Assembly: GCA_963820105.1 (NCBI GenBank)
Contig: CAWFYI010000001.1
Location: 372,001-436,000, forward strand
Direction: 5' to 3'
Source: CAWFYI01 sp963820105
Lineage (GTDB): Bacteria; Patescibacteriota; Saccharimonadia; Saccharimonadales; UBA4665
DNA length: 64,000 nt
Shown: piece after piece, positions 16,642 to 24,994 of the stretch
Layout: the number at the start of each line of letters is the position of its first letter
Numbering within the stretch: position 1 is the first letter of the stretch
Position numbers and translations under genes: made by a program
Notes under the pieces: generated by a model
The model's input: only the letters and a program-made list of their open reading frames with translations
What the model was told of the DNA's origin: nothing
The model's database searches: none

Positions 16642-17496
16642 GTGAACAGTCCCGAAGTAAGCGGCGCCGAACGGCTCGATCAGTACGTTGCCCGCCAGAT
16701 GCCGTCCTTGAGCCGAAGCTCCGCCGCGAAACTTATAGAGGAAGGCAGCGTGGCCGTGAACGGCGGCGTCCAGCCGAAAGCCGGCTATAAGATAAAGCCC
16801 GGTGACCGGGTAGATATCGATTACGACGAAACGCGGCTCAGAGTGCCGGAAATCAATCTGCCCATTGTATATGAAGACGATGACTGCGTGGTCATCGACA
16901 AACCGGCGGGCGTATTGACGCACAGCAAGGGTGCTTTCAACCCAGAAGCTACTGTGGCTAGCTGGCTGAGCGGACACGCAGAAGGCATGGAGGGGGACCG
17001 CGCCGGCATAGTCCACCGGTTGGACCGGGCTACGTCGGGCGTCATGATCTGCGCCAAGACCCCTGAAGCGCTGGCTTGGCTGCAGAAGCAGTTCTCCCAG
17101 CGTAAGACCAATAAGAGTTATGCTGCCGTGGTAGGGGGCGCTATGAGCGAACCGGAGGCCGTCATAGACATGCCAATCGAACGCAATCCCAAGAAACCCC
17201 AGACGTTCCGGGTGGGGTCCGGCGGGAAGTCTGCGCAGACCGCATACAAAGTAGTCGGGACTGACGGGAAAAACACGCTGTTGGAGCTTAAACCTGTCAC
17301 CGGACGCACGCATCAGCTGCGTGTCCATCTGGCGCAGATCGGCCATCCGATAATCGGTGATACATTCTATGGCGGCGCGGCCGCGGACCGCCTGTTTCTG
17401 CACGCGCACAAGTTGGCAATAACTTTGCCTGACAGACAGCGTAAGACATTCGAAGTGCCCGTACCGGCGCGGTTCGCGGAGCTTGTCACGGCATGA
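16642..17496 (+). CDS. RluA/RluD-family rRNA pseudouridine synthase
   Basis: 284 residues starting at GTG 16642. An N-terminal S4 RNA-binding domain (ERLDQYVARQMPSLSRSSAA, GSVAVNGGVQPKAGYKIKPG) is followed by the RluA catalytic domain with IVYEDDDCVVIDKPAGVLTH, the catalytic-aspartate motif GIVHRLDRATSGVMICAKT, and VTGRTHQLRVHLAQIGHPII. The domain order is that of RluD/RluC, which modify 23S rRNA; the exact site cannot be read from sequence. A 17-bp tandem duplication sits on its stop codon. Confidence 0.92.
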   Translation: MNSPEVSGAERLDQYVARQMPSLSRSSAAKLIEEGSVAVNGGVQPKAGYKIKPGDRVDIDYDETRLRVPEINLPIVYEDDDCVVIDKPAGVLTHSKGAFNPEATVASWLSGHAEGMEGDRAGIVHRLDRATSGVMICAKTPEALAWLQKQFSQRKTNKSYAAVVGGAMSEPEAVIDMPIERNPKKPQTFRVGSGGKSAQTAYKVVGTDGKNTLLELKPVTGRTHQLRVHLAQIGHPIIGDTFYGGAAADRLFLHAHKLAITLPDRQRKTFEVPVPARFAELVTA

Positions 17497-17518
17497 AAGA
17501 CGTCACGGCATGAAAGAC
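17485..17518 (+). repeat. 17-bp perfect tandem duplication over an ATGA overlap
   Basis: GTCACGGCATGAAAGAC occurs at 17485-17501 and again at 17502-17518. The first copy contains the pseudouridine synthase stop overlapping an ATG. The second supplies the ATG used by holB. Before duplication the two genes would have overlapped by 4 nt. Confidence 0.9.
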
Positions 17519-18370
17519 CTCGTACTTCACCAACTGACACGGCAACGCTCGGAATCGTTCGCGGCCGCGCCGTCGCACGCCCTTATACTGAGCGGTCCTA
17601 CCGGCAGCGGCAAGCGCACGCTGGCCGTTCGCATGGCCGAAGTTATCCTGGATCTGCCCGCGGACGCCTTCGAGGGCCATCCGTATACGCTTATCATCGC
17701 CCCGGAGGAAGAAGGTAAGGCTATCGGCATAGAAGCCGTCCGGCGCCTGGAACGGTTCACGGCTCTTAAGGTGCCGGGCAAATCCGCGCATGACCGGGCC
17801 GTACTCATCGAGAACGCCCATATGATGACCGTGGAGGCGCAGAACGCCCTGCTGAAACTGCTGGAAGAACCGCCCGAAGGCACTGTGATGATACTCACGG
17901 TCAATCACGAGCAGACCATGCTGCCGACGATTCGTTCACGCGCCCAATCCATACCTGTGGGCAGGGTAGAGCGCGCCGTCCTGGACAGGTATTTTAGCGC
18001 CCGCGGCTTCGATGAACAGACCATAGGACGCGCCTATGACATCAGCGGCGGCTTGCCTGGCCTGATGCACGCCATGCTGGACGAATCGGAGCATCCCCTG
18101 CTGCTGGCGACCGATTATGCCCGCAAGCTGCTCAGCCAGTCGGTTTACGAACGTCTGACTCTGGTCGATGAATTGGCCAAGCAGAAGATTCTGGCCATGG
18201 ATATATGTAACATCCTGCAGCAAATGGCCCATGTCAGCCTGCAGACTGCTAACGGCCAGGCAGCCAAAAAGTGGCAGACCGTGCTGAGGGCCGCTTACGA
18301 TGCTAGCGAGGCTCTGGCAGTCTCCGCGCAGCCCAAATTGGCCCTGACTAATCTCATGCTGAGCCTGTAA
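17510..18370 (+). CDS. holB: DNA polymerase III delta' subunit
   Basis: Clamp-loader delta' protein. ATG 17510 is used; the ATG at 17493 would read only six codons. About 286 residues: LSGPTGSGKRTLAVRMAEVI (P-loop), RAVLIENAHMMTVEAQNALL, KLLEEPPEGTVMILTV and RSRAQSIPVGRVERAVL (sensor regions), then a helical C-terminal collar. The four-cysteine zinc module that normally follows the Walker A helix is missing. Four nucleotide-binding elements set it apart from the gamma/tau gene dnaX at 52710, which is also zinc-less. Confidence 0.85.
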   Translation: MKDLVLHQLTRQRSESFAAAPSHALILSGPTGSGKRTLAVRMAEVILDLPADAFEGHPYTLIIAPEEEGKAIGIEAVRRLERFTALKVPGKSAHDRAVLIENAHMMTVEAQNALLKLLEEPPEGTVMILTVNHEQTMLPTIRSRAQSIPVGRVERAVLDRYFSARGFDEQTIGRAYDISGGLPGLMHAMLDESEHPLLLATDYARKLLSQSVYERLTLVDELAKQKILAMDICNILQQMAHVSLQTANGQAAKKWQTVLRAAYDASEALAVSAQPKLALTNLMLSL

Positions 18371-18380
18371 AACCTTATGG

Positions 18381-18386
18381 TATACT
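18381..18386 (+). promoter_or_regulatory. -10 box TATACT of the TPR gene
   Basis: TATACT ends 12 nt before ATG 18399, allowing a leader of about five nucleotides. Confidence 0.45.
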
Positions 18387-18398
18387 GATGAAAGTACG

Positions 18399-19052
18399 AT
18401 GGTAGAGTTACTTATAGTAGTGGCATTCGCTTTCCTGGCGTACCAAAGCGCCGTCATCCGCGACGACGAATTCGCAAACGTTTCACGAAAAGTGGGTGAC
18501 CGATTGGGGAAATTATGGGACATCGCGCATCAGGGTATGCGCGAAAACCGTTTTCTGCGCGCTGAAAAGGCTTTACTGACCATTTTGAAGATTGACGAAA
18601 AGAACGCCGCGGCCTACAACCGCCTCGGCATTCTCTATGCCAAACAGAAGGAATACCGCGATGCCATAGACTGCTTCGAAATCGCCTCTTCCATAGAATC
18701 CACGCCGTCCAGTCTGCACAATTTGGGCCTTATCTATTTTGAAACAGAGAATTACGAGAAGGCCGCCGTAGCCTTCGAGCAGGCGTTAAAATTGGAAGAT
18801 AACCTGGCCGCCCGCCACGTGGCCTACGCCAAGGTCCAGGAAAAGCTAGGCAACGACAAGATGATGTTTCAGGAGCTGGAACGCGCCGCGGAACTTGAAC
18901 CCAACAAAGAAACCTATACATTGCTGCTCAAAGCTTACCGCAACCACGGCATGCAGGAAGAAGCCGACGTCATAGAAGACCGCTTGAAAAAGTTGGTGGT
19001 GCCTTCCGGTCGCGCCAAACGCATACTCCGTCCCCGCCGCGTCGTCGTATAG
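18399..19052 (+). CDS. Membrane-anchored TPR-repeat protein
   Basis: 217 residues. A hydrophobic N-terminus (MVELLIVVAFAFLAYQSAVI) is probably one membrane helix. From about residue 45 there are consecutive tetratricopeptide repeats: ALLTILKIDEKNAAAYNRLG, LYAKQKEYRDAIDCFEIASS, HNLGLIYFETENYEKAAVAF, and a last pair ending DRLKKL. The tail is strongly basic (GRAKRILRPRRVVV). TPR proteins act as assembly scaffolds; the partner here is unknown. Confidence 0.75.
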   Translation: MVELLIVVAFAFLAYQSAVIRDDEFANVSRKVGDRLGKLWDIAHQGMRENRFLRAEKALLTILKIDEKNAAAYNRLGILYAKQKEYRDAIDCFEIASSIESTPSSLHNLGLIYFETENYEKAAVAFEQALKLEDNLAARHVAYAKVQEKLGNDKMMFQELERAAELEPNKETYTLLLKAYRNHGMQEEADVIEDRLKKLVVPSGRAKRILRPRRVVV

Positions 19053-19070
19053 TCGCTCAGGACGCCGCTT

Positions 19071-20192
19071 CTACGCTTTTGCCTGCACAACTGTCTGTGC
19101 CACTGTCCGCATTGGTGCTGGAAGCATAGCTATGGCCAGTTCGTGCTCAAGCACGCGCCTGCTTCCATCGGTGCATAATTGGAAGAGGCGGCGCTCGCTT
19201 GCGACCTCGCCGGCCGCCACAAGCTCCATTTCATTCAACCCTTCAACGGCTTCGTGTAATCTGTGCGCCTCGTGCTTTTTGATGTCAGCTCTTGCGAGCG
19301 CCTCATAGAATCCGTCTTCAAAGTCATCTATTAATAACCAGTCCGGGTCTTGCGAGGGCCGGAAGCCTATACCTTTGAATATGCCGCTATAATCGCATTC
19401 GCTTTTTGAATTAGACAGTGTCGAGAGCTGTTTGGCGCCGCCGGTGGAAAGCGCCAGCGCATAGTCAGGTTCAAGCTCTCTCATAAAATACAGGCCTACC
19501 AGGCCAAGCAACTTCTGGGGCATTATCCGGTGCCGTTTCCTGAATTCATCGAACGCTTCGCCCTTAACATTATCGTCCTTCTTCACCCCGCTGCCAGTAC
19601 GTATAAAACGAGCTCCCATGGCGCCTTCGGAATGCGCGGTGTCGATACCGGTTCTCCACAGCTCTTTATACGATGGGCGGCTTTTTGTGCGGTCGACTAA
19701 GCCTAGCCCCAGGTCTATGGAGAAGGTTCCGGCCCCGGATCCACCCCTGACGCGAAGTTCGTAGTCATCATCGAAGCTAGCGCCCCAGGTCACCACGTGT
19801 TCAGTCCGCGCGTCATAGCTGGTAGCCGCGAATACCTCAGGGCCGAACCGTTCAACCATGAACCGCATATTGCCCAATGCGGACATTATTGTGCTCTCGG
19901 CGCTTCGGTCAAGCTGCTGCTCGGGTAGATTGGGAATTGCCGCGTACCGGAAAGGCTGTGCGCTATAAAGCGGCCAGTCATCCTCGTATTCTGCAATTGC
20001 TTCGACAAAGGCGCTGATTGCTTCAGGGCCTACGCTACCCGGCGAGGATCCCAGAGCGTTCCTTAAAAAACCTTTTAATCCGCCGTTAACCGGCTGATCC
20101 AGGGTAACACCGTCCGGCAACAGCGGATTCGCGTCAAATTGCCTTAAAGTCTGATGGTTAACGCCCTGAAGATGTAATTCCGCGGATGGCAT
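19071..20192 (-). CDS. Unknown protein, 373 residues
   Basis: No family recognised. The product is soluble, without signal peptide or membrane helix. Notable segments are FGPEVFAATSYDARTEHVVT, RVRGGSGAGTFSIDLGLGLV, RHRIMPQKLLGLVGLYFMRE and a helical C-terminus. ATG 20192 is supported by a CATAAT box 6 nt upstream (20199-20204, minus strand) with TTGCTT 17 nt further, implying a leaderless transcript. It stands alone between the TPR gene (convergent) and tRNA-Tyr. Confidence 0.6.
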   Translation of the reverse strand: MPSAELHLQGVNHQTLRQFDANPLLPDGVTLDQPVNGGLKGFLRNALGSSPGSVGPEAISAFVEAIAEYEDDWPLYSAQPFRYAAIPNLPEQQLDRSAESTIMSALGNMRFMVERFGPEVFAATSYDARTEHVVTWGASFDDDYELRVRGGSGAGTFSIDLGLGLVDRTKSRPSYKELWRTGIDTAHSEGAMGARFIRTGSGVKKDDNVKGEAFDEFRKRHRIMPQKLLGLVGLYFMRELEPDYALALSTGGAKQLSTLSNSKSECDYSGIFKGIGFRPSQDPDWLLIDDFEDGFYEALARADIKKHEAHRLHEAVEGLNEMELVAAGEVASERRLFQLCTDGSRRVLEHELAIAMLPAPMRTVAQTVVQAKA

Positions 20193-20269
20193 TTAGCAAT
20201 TATGACAACTTTTAATAATAAAAGCAAACTTGAGTGCGGTAAGGTGCTTGGGGGTGCAGTAAAAGGACT

Positions 20270-20355
20270 TGGTGCAGGGTGTAGGATTCGAACCTACGAA
20301 GGCATAAGCCAACAGATTTACAGTCTGTCGTGTTTGACCGCTTCACTAACCCTGC
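20270..20355 (-). tRNA. tRNA-Tyr (GTA)
   Basis: Acceptor strands GCAGGGT and ACCCTGC pair; anticodon loop reads CTGTAAA with anticodon GTA. The long variable arm makes it class II, as bacterial tRNA-Tyr. CCA is encoded (20270-20272 complement). Confidence 0.95.
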
Positions 20356-20417
20356 ATACAGGTTAAATTATTTAATCAAACCGCCAGATTATTTTAACAG
20401 ATAGTGACTGGTGATGG

Positions 20418-20423
20418 TACACT
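20418..20423 (+). promoter_or_regulatory. -10 box TACACT of the nuclease gene
   Basis: TACACT lies 8 nt before ATG 20432 with no Shine-Dalgarno in between; likely leaderless. Confidence 0.4.
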
Positions 20424-20431
20424 AGCCGCCC

Positions 20432-20836
20432 ATGACCACAACAAAAAGAAAGGGTGAGGTTCGGATTTCCGCTAATACGAACGTCTGGAAACATGAGCTA
20501 AGAACTGCCCGCGCGCTGGCGAGAGCCGGCTACGAGGTGGAATTTTTGCCCGCGAAAAACATTAAACACGCCAAATCGCCAGACATTTTAATGGACGGTG
20601 CGAAATGGGAAATAAAGTCTCCCGTCGCACGCAAGTTATCGGCAGTTGAGCGTAATTTGAAACGCGCTTATCGCCAATCGACAAATATTGTTTTTGACTC
20701 GCATAGAATGGGGCGTCTGCCAGACAAATCCATACAACAAGAACTTATTAGACAATTTGTGCTCACCAAAAATATCAAGCGCATGATATTTGTTAACCGC
20801 AAACGTGAAGCGATTGACGTCAGTAAGCTAATTTGA
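20432..20836 (+). CDS. CdiA-CT-like nuclease domain protein
   Basis: 134 residues. The core ARAGYEVEFLPAKNIKHAKS - PDILMDGAKWEIKSPVARKL - RQSTNIVFDSHRM resembles the stand-alone CdiA C-terminal nuclease/tRNase domain (PF18451-like). That family is a PD-(D/E)xK variant with D, then W-E-x-K; here D in PDIL and EIK fit. Family knowledge: such domains are toxins of contact-dependent inhibition systems and also occur as small solitary genes in mobile elements. No signal peptide, no delivery module and no adjacent immunity gene is seen. It sits between tRNA-Tyr and tRNA-Thr and ends in its own terminator. Toxic activity is inference. Confidence 0.65.
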   Translation: MTTTKRKGEVRISANTNVWKHELRTARALARAGYEVEFLPAKNIKHAKSPDILMDGAKWEIKSPVARKLSAVERNLKRAYRQSTNIVFDSHRMGRLPDKSIQQELIRQFVLTKNIKRMIFVNRKREAIDVSKLI

Positions 20837-20848
20837 TACGGTTATAAC

Positions 20849-20900
20849 ATAAGCCATCGCACGGAGCAGGATGTTCCTACCGCGGGGGCTTATTTTTTTT
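20849..20900 (+). terminator. Intrinsic terminator after the nuclease gene
   Basis: ATAAGCC (20849-20855) pairs with GGCTTAT (20887-20893), with an inner AGGA-TGT-TCCT hairpin, followed by eight T residues. Confidence 0.75.
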
Positions 20901-20919
20901 ATGTCATGTCATTCAATCG

Positions 20920-20996
20920 TGGAGCCACCTGTCGGATTCGAACCGACGACCCTCGGTTTACAAAACCGATGCTCTAACCAGCTGAGCTAAGGTGGC
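20920..20996 (-). tRNA. tRNA-Thr (TGT)
   Basis: Acceptor GCCACCT pairs with AGGTGGC; anticodon stem TCGGT/ACCGA closes loop TTTGTAA, anticodon TGT. T-arm GTTCGAATC is canonical. CCA is encoded. Confidence 0.95.
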
Positions 20997-21049
20997 AACG
21001 ACCGACGAGGTAAGTGTAGCAAAAACTACTGTAGCTGACCAGTGTTTTA

Positions 21050-21078
21050 ACCTGTAGTAATTGGTATAATTATTACAG
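21050..21078 (+). promoter_or_regulatory. TATAAT promoter inside an inverted repeat
   Basis: CCTGTAGTAAT and ATTATTACAGG form an 11-bp inverted repeat with one mismatch around GGTAT. The second arm overlaps a TATAAT box. It could be an operator for the 21093 gene. Confidence 0.4.
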
Positions 21079-21092
21079 GTGATAATAGTGGT

Positions 21093-21506
21093 ATGCCAAT
21101 AAAAACCAAAGCGGATGCAGAGTTGCTCGGCATGGGCTTGGGGCTTTATTGGGGCGAAGGTACAAAATCCAATAAACACTCAGTTAGGCTCGGTAACACG
21201 GACCCTGCTTTACTCAGGACGTTCGTGCGGTTTTTAGTTGACCTTTTTGGCGTGAAGAAAGCCGACATGAGGTTTGCACTACAGATATTCTCTGACATAG
21301 ACCCAAATGAGGCTCTTAAGTATTGGGTCAAAGAATTAGACGTAGACCCCTCGCAATTCGGTAAGATTATCGTTACAATATCCGGGTCGCTCGGAACGTA
21401 CCGCAAGAAAAGCCTCTTCGGTGTTGTGACGGTTCATTACCACAATAAAAAACTCCGGGATATAATAGTCAATAGTTGCCGCGATAGCTCAGTTGGTAGA
21501 GCGTAG
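21093..21506 (+). CDS. LAGLIDADG homing-endonuclease-like protein
   Basis: 137 residues. LLGMGLGLYWGEGTKSNKHS followed by VRLGNTDPALLRTFVRFL and ALQIFSDIDPNEALKYWVKE resembles the single-motif LAGLIDADG-like fold; the motif would be LLGMGLGLYWGEG. The acidic residue of the classical motif is not where expected, so endonuclease activity is uncertain and a DNA-binding role is possible. The last codons (CRDSSVGRA, stop) are read from the 5' part of tRNA-Thr (GGT), a 29-nt overlap on the same strand. It lies between two tRNA-Thr genes. Confidence 0.55.
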   Translation: MPIKTKADAELLGMGLGLYWGEGTKSNKHSVRLGNTDPALLRTFVRFLVDLFGVKKADMRFALQIFSDIDPNEALKYWVKELDVDPSQFGKIIVTISGSLGTYRKKSLFGVVTVHYHNKKLRDIIVNSCRDSSVGRA

Positions 21507-21553
21507 CAATGGTAATGCTGAGGTCACGGGTTCGACTCCCGTTCGCGGCTCCA
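21478..21553 (+). tRNA. tRNA-Thr (GGT)
   Basis: Acceptor GCCGCGA/TCGCGGC; D-arm AGCTCAGTTGGTAGAGC; anticodon stem TAGCA/TGCTG around ATGGTAA, anticodon GGT; T-arm GGGTTCGACTCCC; encoded CCA. Confidence 0.95.
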
Positions 21554-21596
21554 AATTGTTTACAATCTGTTGCATATCCGTTAGTATTATTAGCCT

Positions 21597-21797
21597 ATGG
21601 CAAAGAAAGGCGGCAAGCGCAGGATTATCGGACTCGTCAGCGAGGAAAGCGGCGAGCGCTTATATTACACGACAAAAAACACTATGAACACCCCGGATAA
21701 GTTAAGTCTGAAGAAGTACAGTCCCAGACTGCGCAAACACGTCGTTTTCACGGAAACCAAAAAGAACCTGGGCCGCAACGAAGCGCCTAAACGGTAG
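21597..21797 (+). CDS. rpmG: 50S ribosomal protein bL33, cysteine-free
   Basis: 66 residues; TTKNTMNTPDKLSLKKYSPR then LRKHVVFTETK is the bL33 core. The two CxxC pairs of zinc-binding bL33 are replaced (SEES near the N-terminus, YSPRL in place of YCPRC). It carries a C-terminal basic extension (NLGRNEAPKR). TATTAT ends 6 nt before ATG, so it is probably leaderless. The gene lies 43 nt after tRNA-Thr. Confidence 0.92.
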   Translation: MAKKGGKRRIIGLVSEESGERLYYTTKNTMNTPDKLSLKKYSPRLRKHVVFTETKKNLGRNEAPKR

Positions 21798-21800
21798 CGC

Positions 21801-23741
21801 CTAAGCGCTAGTCTGAGCACCGTCCTTGGCAAGATCCAGCAAAGTATTCACTAGTTCGGCGTGGCTCCAGACCAGGGGCGTTACTCCTAGGGGCGCCCCG
21901 GTTTCGGGATCGAACTGTTCGCTCAGGGCGCCGCTCGGTAGCCTGCGCTCCAAAGACCAGTCCAGAAGCTGCTTCGCCTTGTCAGTTTGGCCCGCGCTGG
22001 CGAAATATTGGGCCAGCCAAAGGCTGCTGACGATCCAGGGATTGCCTTTGTACTGATGCTTGGTCAGAAAATAATTATCGTTCTCGTAGCGCGGCACGCC
22101 ACCGCCCGGCGAGCTGTTGAGCAGACGTTTCTCGATCTCTGCGGCCGTCTTCTTCATATTTTCATCATTTAGGGGCAGGCGGGCGTACATGTACGGGCCG
22201 TAAAGGTTAGAGATATCCAGCGTGTTGTCGTATTCCAGGCTGCCGTCCGGCTGAAGCAGAAAGCCTTTTATGAAGTAGCCGTCCTTATGAAGCAATTTGT
22301 GCAGGTTCTTCTTTATGCCGTCAGCCGCGTGCTCCCAGCGCACGGCGTCGTCCGGCTGTTCAATCAGGTTGGCGATTTTTGAAGCGGTTTCCAGGCCGGC
22401 GATCACGGTGCAGACGGTGTAGGTGGACGTCAGGAACTTTTCTTCCCACAGATCGTAGCTGGCGTGGGGCAGGCCGGTTGCTTCGTCGATGAACCGGGTC
22501 ATGAAACTGGCGCAAGGCGCCACGAAAGTACGGTAAAGATTTTCTACAAAGGTCTTGTCGCGGCTGGCTTCGTAGAACTCGCCGATCATGTAGATGACGC
22601 AAGCCGTTTCGTCCTCTTGGATGGCCAGCTCCTTGCTGCGTCCGTGCACCAACGGATGCCAAGTACTGCCGATGGCGCGGTCCGGTTGGTATTTGTGCAT
22701 GAGGTAGCCGTCTTTGTGCATGGTGTCGCGCGCGAACTCCAGGAACTGCTTGGCTTCGGTGAAGTGCCCCAGGCGCATCAGGGGCCACAGCGCGTAGGCG
22801 GCGTCGCGCGGCCAGCAGTAACAGTAATAATCGCGGCCATAGTTGAATATGCTGGAATCACCGCTCGCCAGCACTGAGCCGCGCTCATCGCAATGCGCTT
22901 TGATGATGAGCAGGCTGCATTCCAGGTCTCTTCTGTGGAACGTGGGTATCTCTACGCTGCCGCCGCCCAACCAGGCCCGCCAATGCTGGTGTACGTAGCG
23001 CAGACGATTTTCCATCTTGGCGCCATTGAAATCGTCGTGCACTCTCTGGACGTCGGTCTGGCTGTTACCCGCCACTATCCAGTAATCAACGGTTGTTGAT
23101 TGATTGCCGCCAAGCTTCCTGCGGAAACGTATGACGCTGTCAACGCCGCCATGCTCCACGGCATTGCCGGATAGCTCGCCATCTTCCGCGTCCAGATAAG
23201 TTCCAGCTTTGCCTTCTATACCGTAATTGCCGACGGCGAACTGGTCAAACGGTTCGCCGTCTTCGAACTTGCCGCCGATGAGCAGGGAATACCGCCCTTT
23301 GTAATCCAGTATGTAATGGCCGTCGGGCACGTAGATGGCAGTATCGGCGCGCCCGGCGCGCGATATCTGGAATATCTGGTGCATGAAAAGTCTGACGTCG
23401 CGTTCTTCGGGCCGCTCGTTGGTGATGGTTACGTTGCGCACCAGCGAATTGGTCTCTATGTCGACGAAATCATGTAGGGCCATTGTGATTGCCAACTCAT
23501 CGGAATGAAGTTTTATGCTGCTGACCATGGCGTCGTTCTCGTACTCGACCAGCACCTCCCAGCTGCCGTCATCCGTCCACTTGAACTTGCCGTCCACCCA
23601 GACGCCGATTTTGTGCTGGGTGGAACGTGCCGTGGTCAGATTTTCCAACCCCACATAGGGGTAATAAAAGTCATGGACCAGACCGTTCTCGTCTAGACCC
23701 ACGAAGAGCTGGCCGTTGCTGAGTACTACGGGCCTGCCCAT
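21801..23741 (-). CDS. Glycoside hydrolase family 15 (glucoamylase-like)
   Basis: 646 residues. The N-terminal beta domain (MGRPVVLSNGQLFVGLDENG, HDFYYPYVGLEN) is followed by an (alpha/alpha)6 catalytic barrel with FNYGRDYYCYCWPRDAAYAL, TWHPLVHGRSKELAIQEDET and NPWIVSSLWLAQYFA. The family uses two glutamates; QEDE and the C-terminal region near LSEQFDPETG are the candidate acid/base sites. GH15 enzymes release glucose from alpha-glucans or, in some lineages, split trehalose. No secretion signal is seen, so an intracellular role is likely. It is the last gene of the GT4-GH57-GH15 unit. Confidence 0.9.
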   Translation of the reverse strand: MGRPVVLSNGQLFVGLDENGLVHDFYYPYVGLENLTTARSTQHKIGVWVDGKFKWTDDGSWEVLVEYENDAMVSSIKLHSDELAITMALHDFVDIETNSLVRNVTITNERPEERDVRLFMHQIFQISRAGRADTAIYVPDGHYILDYKGRYSLLIGGKFEDGEPFDQFAVGNYGIEGKAGTYLDAEDGELSGNAVEHGGVDSVIRFRRKLGGNQSTTVDYWIVAGNSQTDVQRVHDDFNGAKMENRLRYVHQHWRAWLGGGSVEIPTFHRRDLECSLLIIKAHCDERGSVLASGDSSIFNYGRDYYCYCWPRDAAYALWPLMRLGHFTEAKQFLEFARDTMHKDGYLMHKYQPDRAIGSTWHPLVHGRSKELAIQEDETACVIYMIGEFYEASRDKTFVENLYRTFVAPCASFMTRFIDEATGLPHASYDLWEEKFLTSTYTVCTVIAGLETASKIANLIEQPDDAVRWEHAADGIKKNLHKLLHKDGYFIKGFLLQPDGSLEYDNTLDISNLYGPYMYARLPLNDENMKKTAAEIEKRLLNSSPGGGVPRYENDNYFLTKHQYKGNPWIVSSLWLAQYFASAGQTDKAKQLLDWSLERRLPSGALSEQFDPETGAPLGVTPLVWSHAELVNTLLDLAKDGAQTSA

Positions 23742-23785
23742 CTATGAGCGCCCCCAGCGCCGTTGGCCCACCCCGAATGGCATTG

Positions 23786-24994
23786 CTAGACCTCGACGCC
23801 TTTCTGAGCCAGCCTGAACTGGATGTCGCGATAAGCGTTCATGAAATTCATATAAGCCTCGTAAGGTGTTTCATAAGGACTGAAATACGCGTGTATGTCA
23901 CCGTCATTAAACCACTTCGTACACATATAGTAAAAGTGGTCCGAGGTCTGCAGGCGGCGCCAGTCATCAATCAGCGCCAGGTCGTGGCTGCCGATAATCC
24001 TGTCTTCCAGGTCGTAGAGCGAGCGGATGGAGTCGCCCTGCATGGCATTGCCGATCCAGGCGGACAAATCGCGTTCGGTATCGGCCCAGGTGATAATCTG
24101 CGGCACGTCGATTTCTCCGACCGGCTCAAAGCTGTCAATGGCATCGCTGACGGTCATGAAAGTGTGACCGTCCGTCTTCAACCATTCACCCGGCAGATGC
24201 TCCAGGAAATCGAACACGCCGGACTCTTCCCACTGGTGCTCGCCGAACGTCTCATAGTCCATGAACAAGTTGAAGTTCGTGGCGTCCTTCTCTTCGCTCA
24301 TCCAATGTGCGAACTTGTCCGCCGTGAGCGGCCACTCCTTCCATTCACGGTCACCGAAGCGAAAAGCGATGTCGTCGCTGAGCTTATAATTTTTCATGAG
24401 CAAACGGATGTTTTCCGTGCCGGAAGGGCGGTAGACGAAGTTCGGACTGCGCCACTCCAGCACCGGGTCCCAGCCTTCGGTCAGGACACCCTTGTAGCCG
24501 GCTTGGTCGGCCCAGCGGGCCAGATCATTGTTGTACGACAACTCCGTATTGCGGAAAACGCGCGGCGTCTGGCCGAAGACCTCTTCTACTTTCTGCCGGT
24601 GCATCTCTACCTGCATCTCGAACTCTTGCCGCGAGTAGAAAAAGGCCAGGGTGTGATGGTATGTTTCGGCCAGGATCTCGACACGGCCGGTGGCGCACAG
24701 ATCCTTGAACGACTGGAGGGCTTCCGGCGACCAGCGCTGCATCTGCTCAATGACTATGCCGGACATCGACAGGCTTAAGCGGAACTGCGGATTGTTTTTG
24801 AGCAGTTCCAACAGGCGGGCGTTCGTGGGCAGATACGATTTCTTGGCCACTTTATTGAGGATGCGCTCATTGCTCGTGCGGTCTTCGTAGGCCGAATCAA
24901 AATAGTCATGCCGTGCGCCGCTGTCAAAGACCGTGTAATGCCGTATCCTGTACGGCTGGTGTACATGCAGGTAAAGCACTACTGCCTTGCTCAT
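23786..24994 (-). CDS. Glycoside hydrolase family 57 (alpha-amylase/glucanotransferase-like)
   Basis: 402 residues from ATG 24994, which overlaps the stop of the upstream gene (ATGA). The longer frame is rejected. GH57 features are YLHVHQPYRIRHYTVFDSGA at the N-terminus, SLSMSGIVIEQMQRW, EILAETYHHTLAFFYS, FRNTELSYNNDLARWADQAG (nucleophile glutamate in NTEL), LFMDYETFGEHQW (acid/base aspartate region). The family hydrolyses or rearranges alpha-glucans. No signal peptide. Clustered with a synthase-like GT4 and a GH15, it probably works on an internal glycogen-like polymer. Confidence 0.9.
   Translation of the reverse strand: MSKAVVLYLHVHQPYRIRHYTVFDSGARHDYFDSAYEDRTSNERILNKVAKKSYLPTNARLLELLKNNPQFRLSLSMSGIVIEQMQRWSPEALQSFKDLCATGRVEILAETYHHTLAFFYSRQEFEMQVEMHRQKVEEVFGQTPRVFRNTELSYNNDLARWADQAGYKGVLTEGWDPVLEWRSPNFVYRPSGTENIRLLMKNYKLSDDIAFRFGDREWKEWPLTADKFAHWMSEEKDATNFNLFMDYETFGEHQWEESGVFDFLEHLPGEWLKTDGHTFMTVSDAIDSFEPVGEIDVPQIITWADTERDLSAWIGNAMQGDSIRSLYDLEDRIIGSHDLALIDDWRRLQTSDHFYYMCTKWFNDGDIHAYFSPYETPYEAYMNFMNAYRDIQFRLAQKGVEV

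Noticed and set aside
20270..21553. Integrated prophage or conjugative element in the tRNA cluster
   Set aside because: No integrase, capsid, portal or transfer genes, and no long direct repeat; only two small cargo-like genes.
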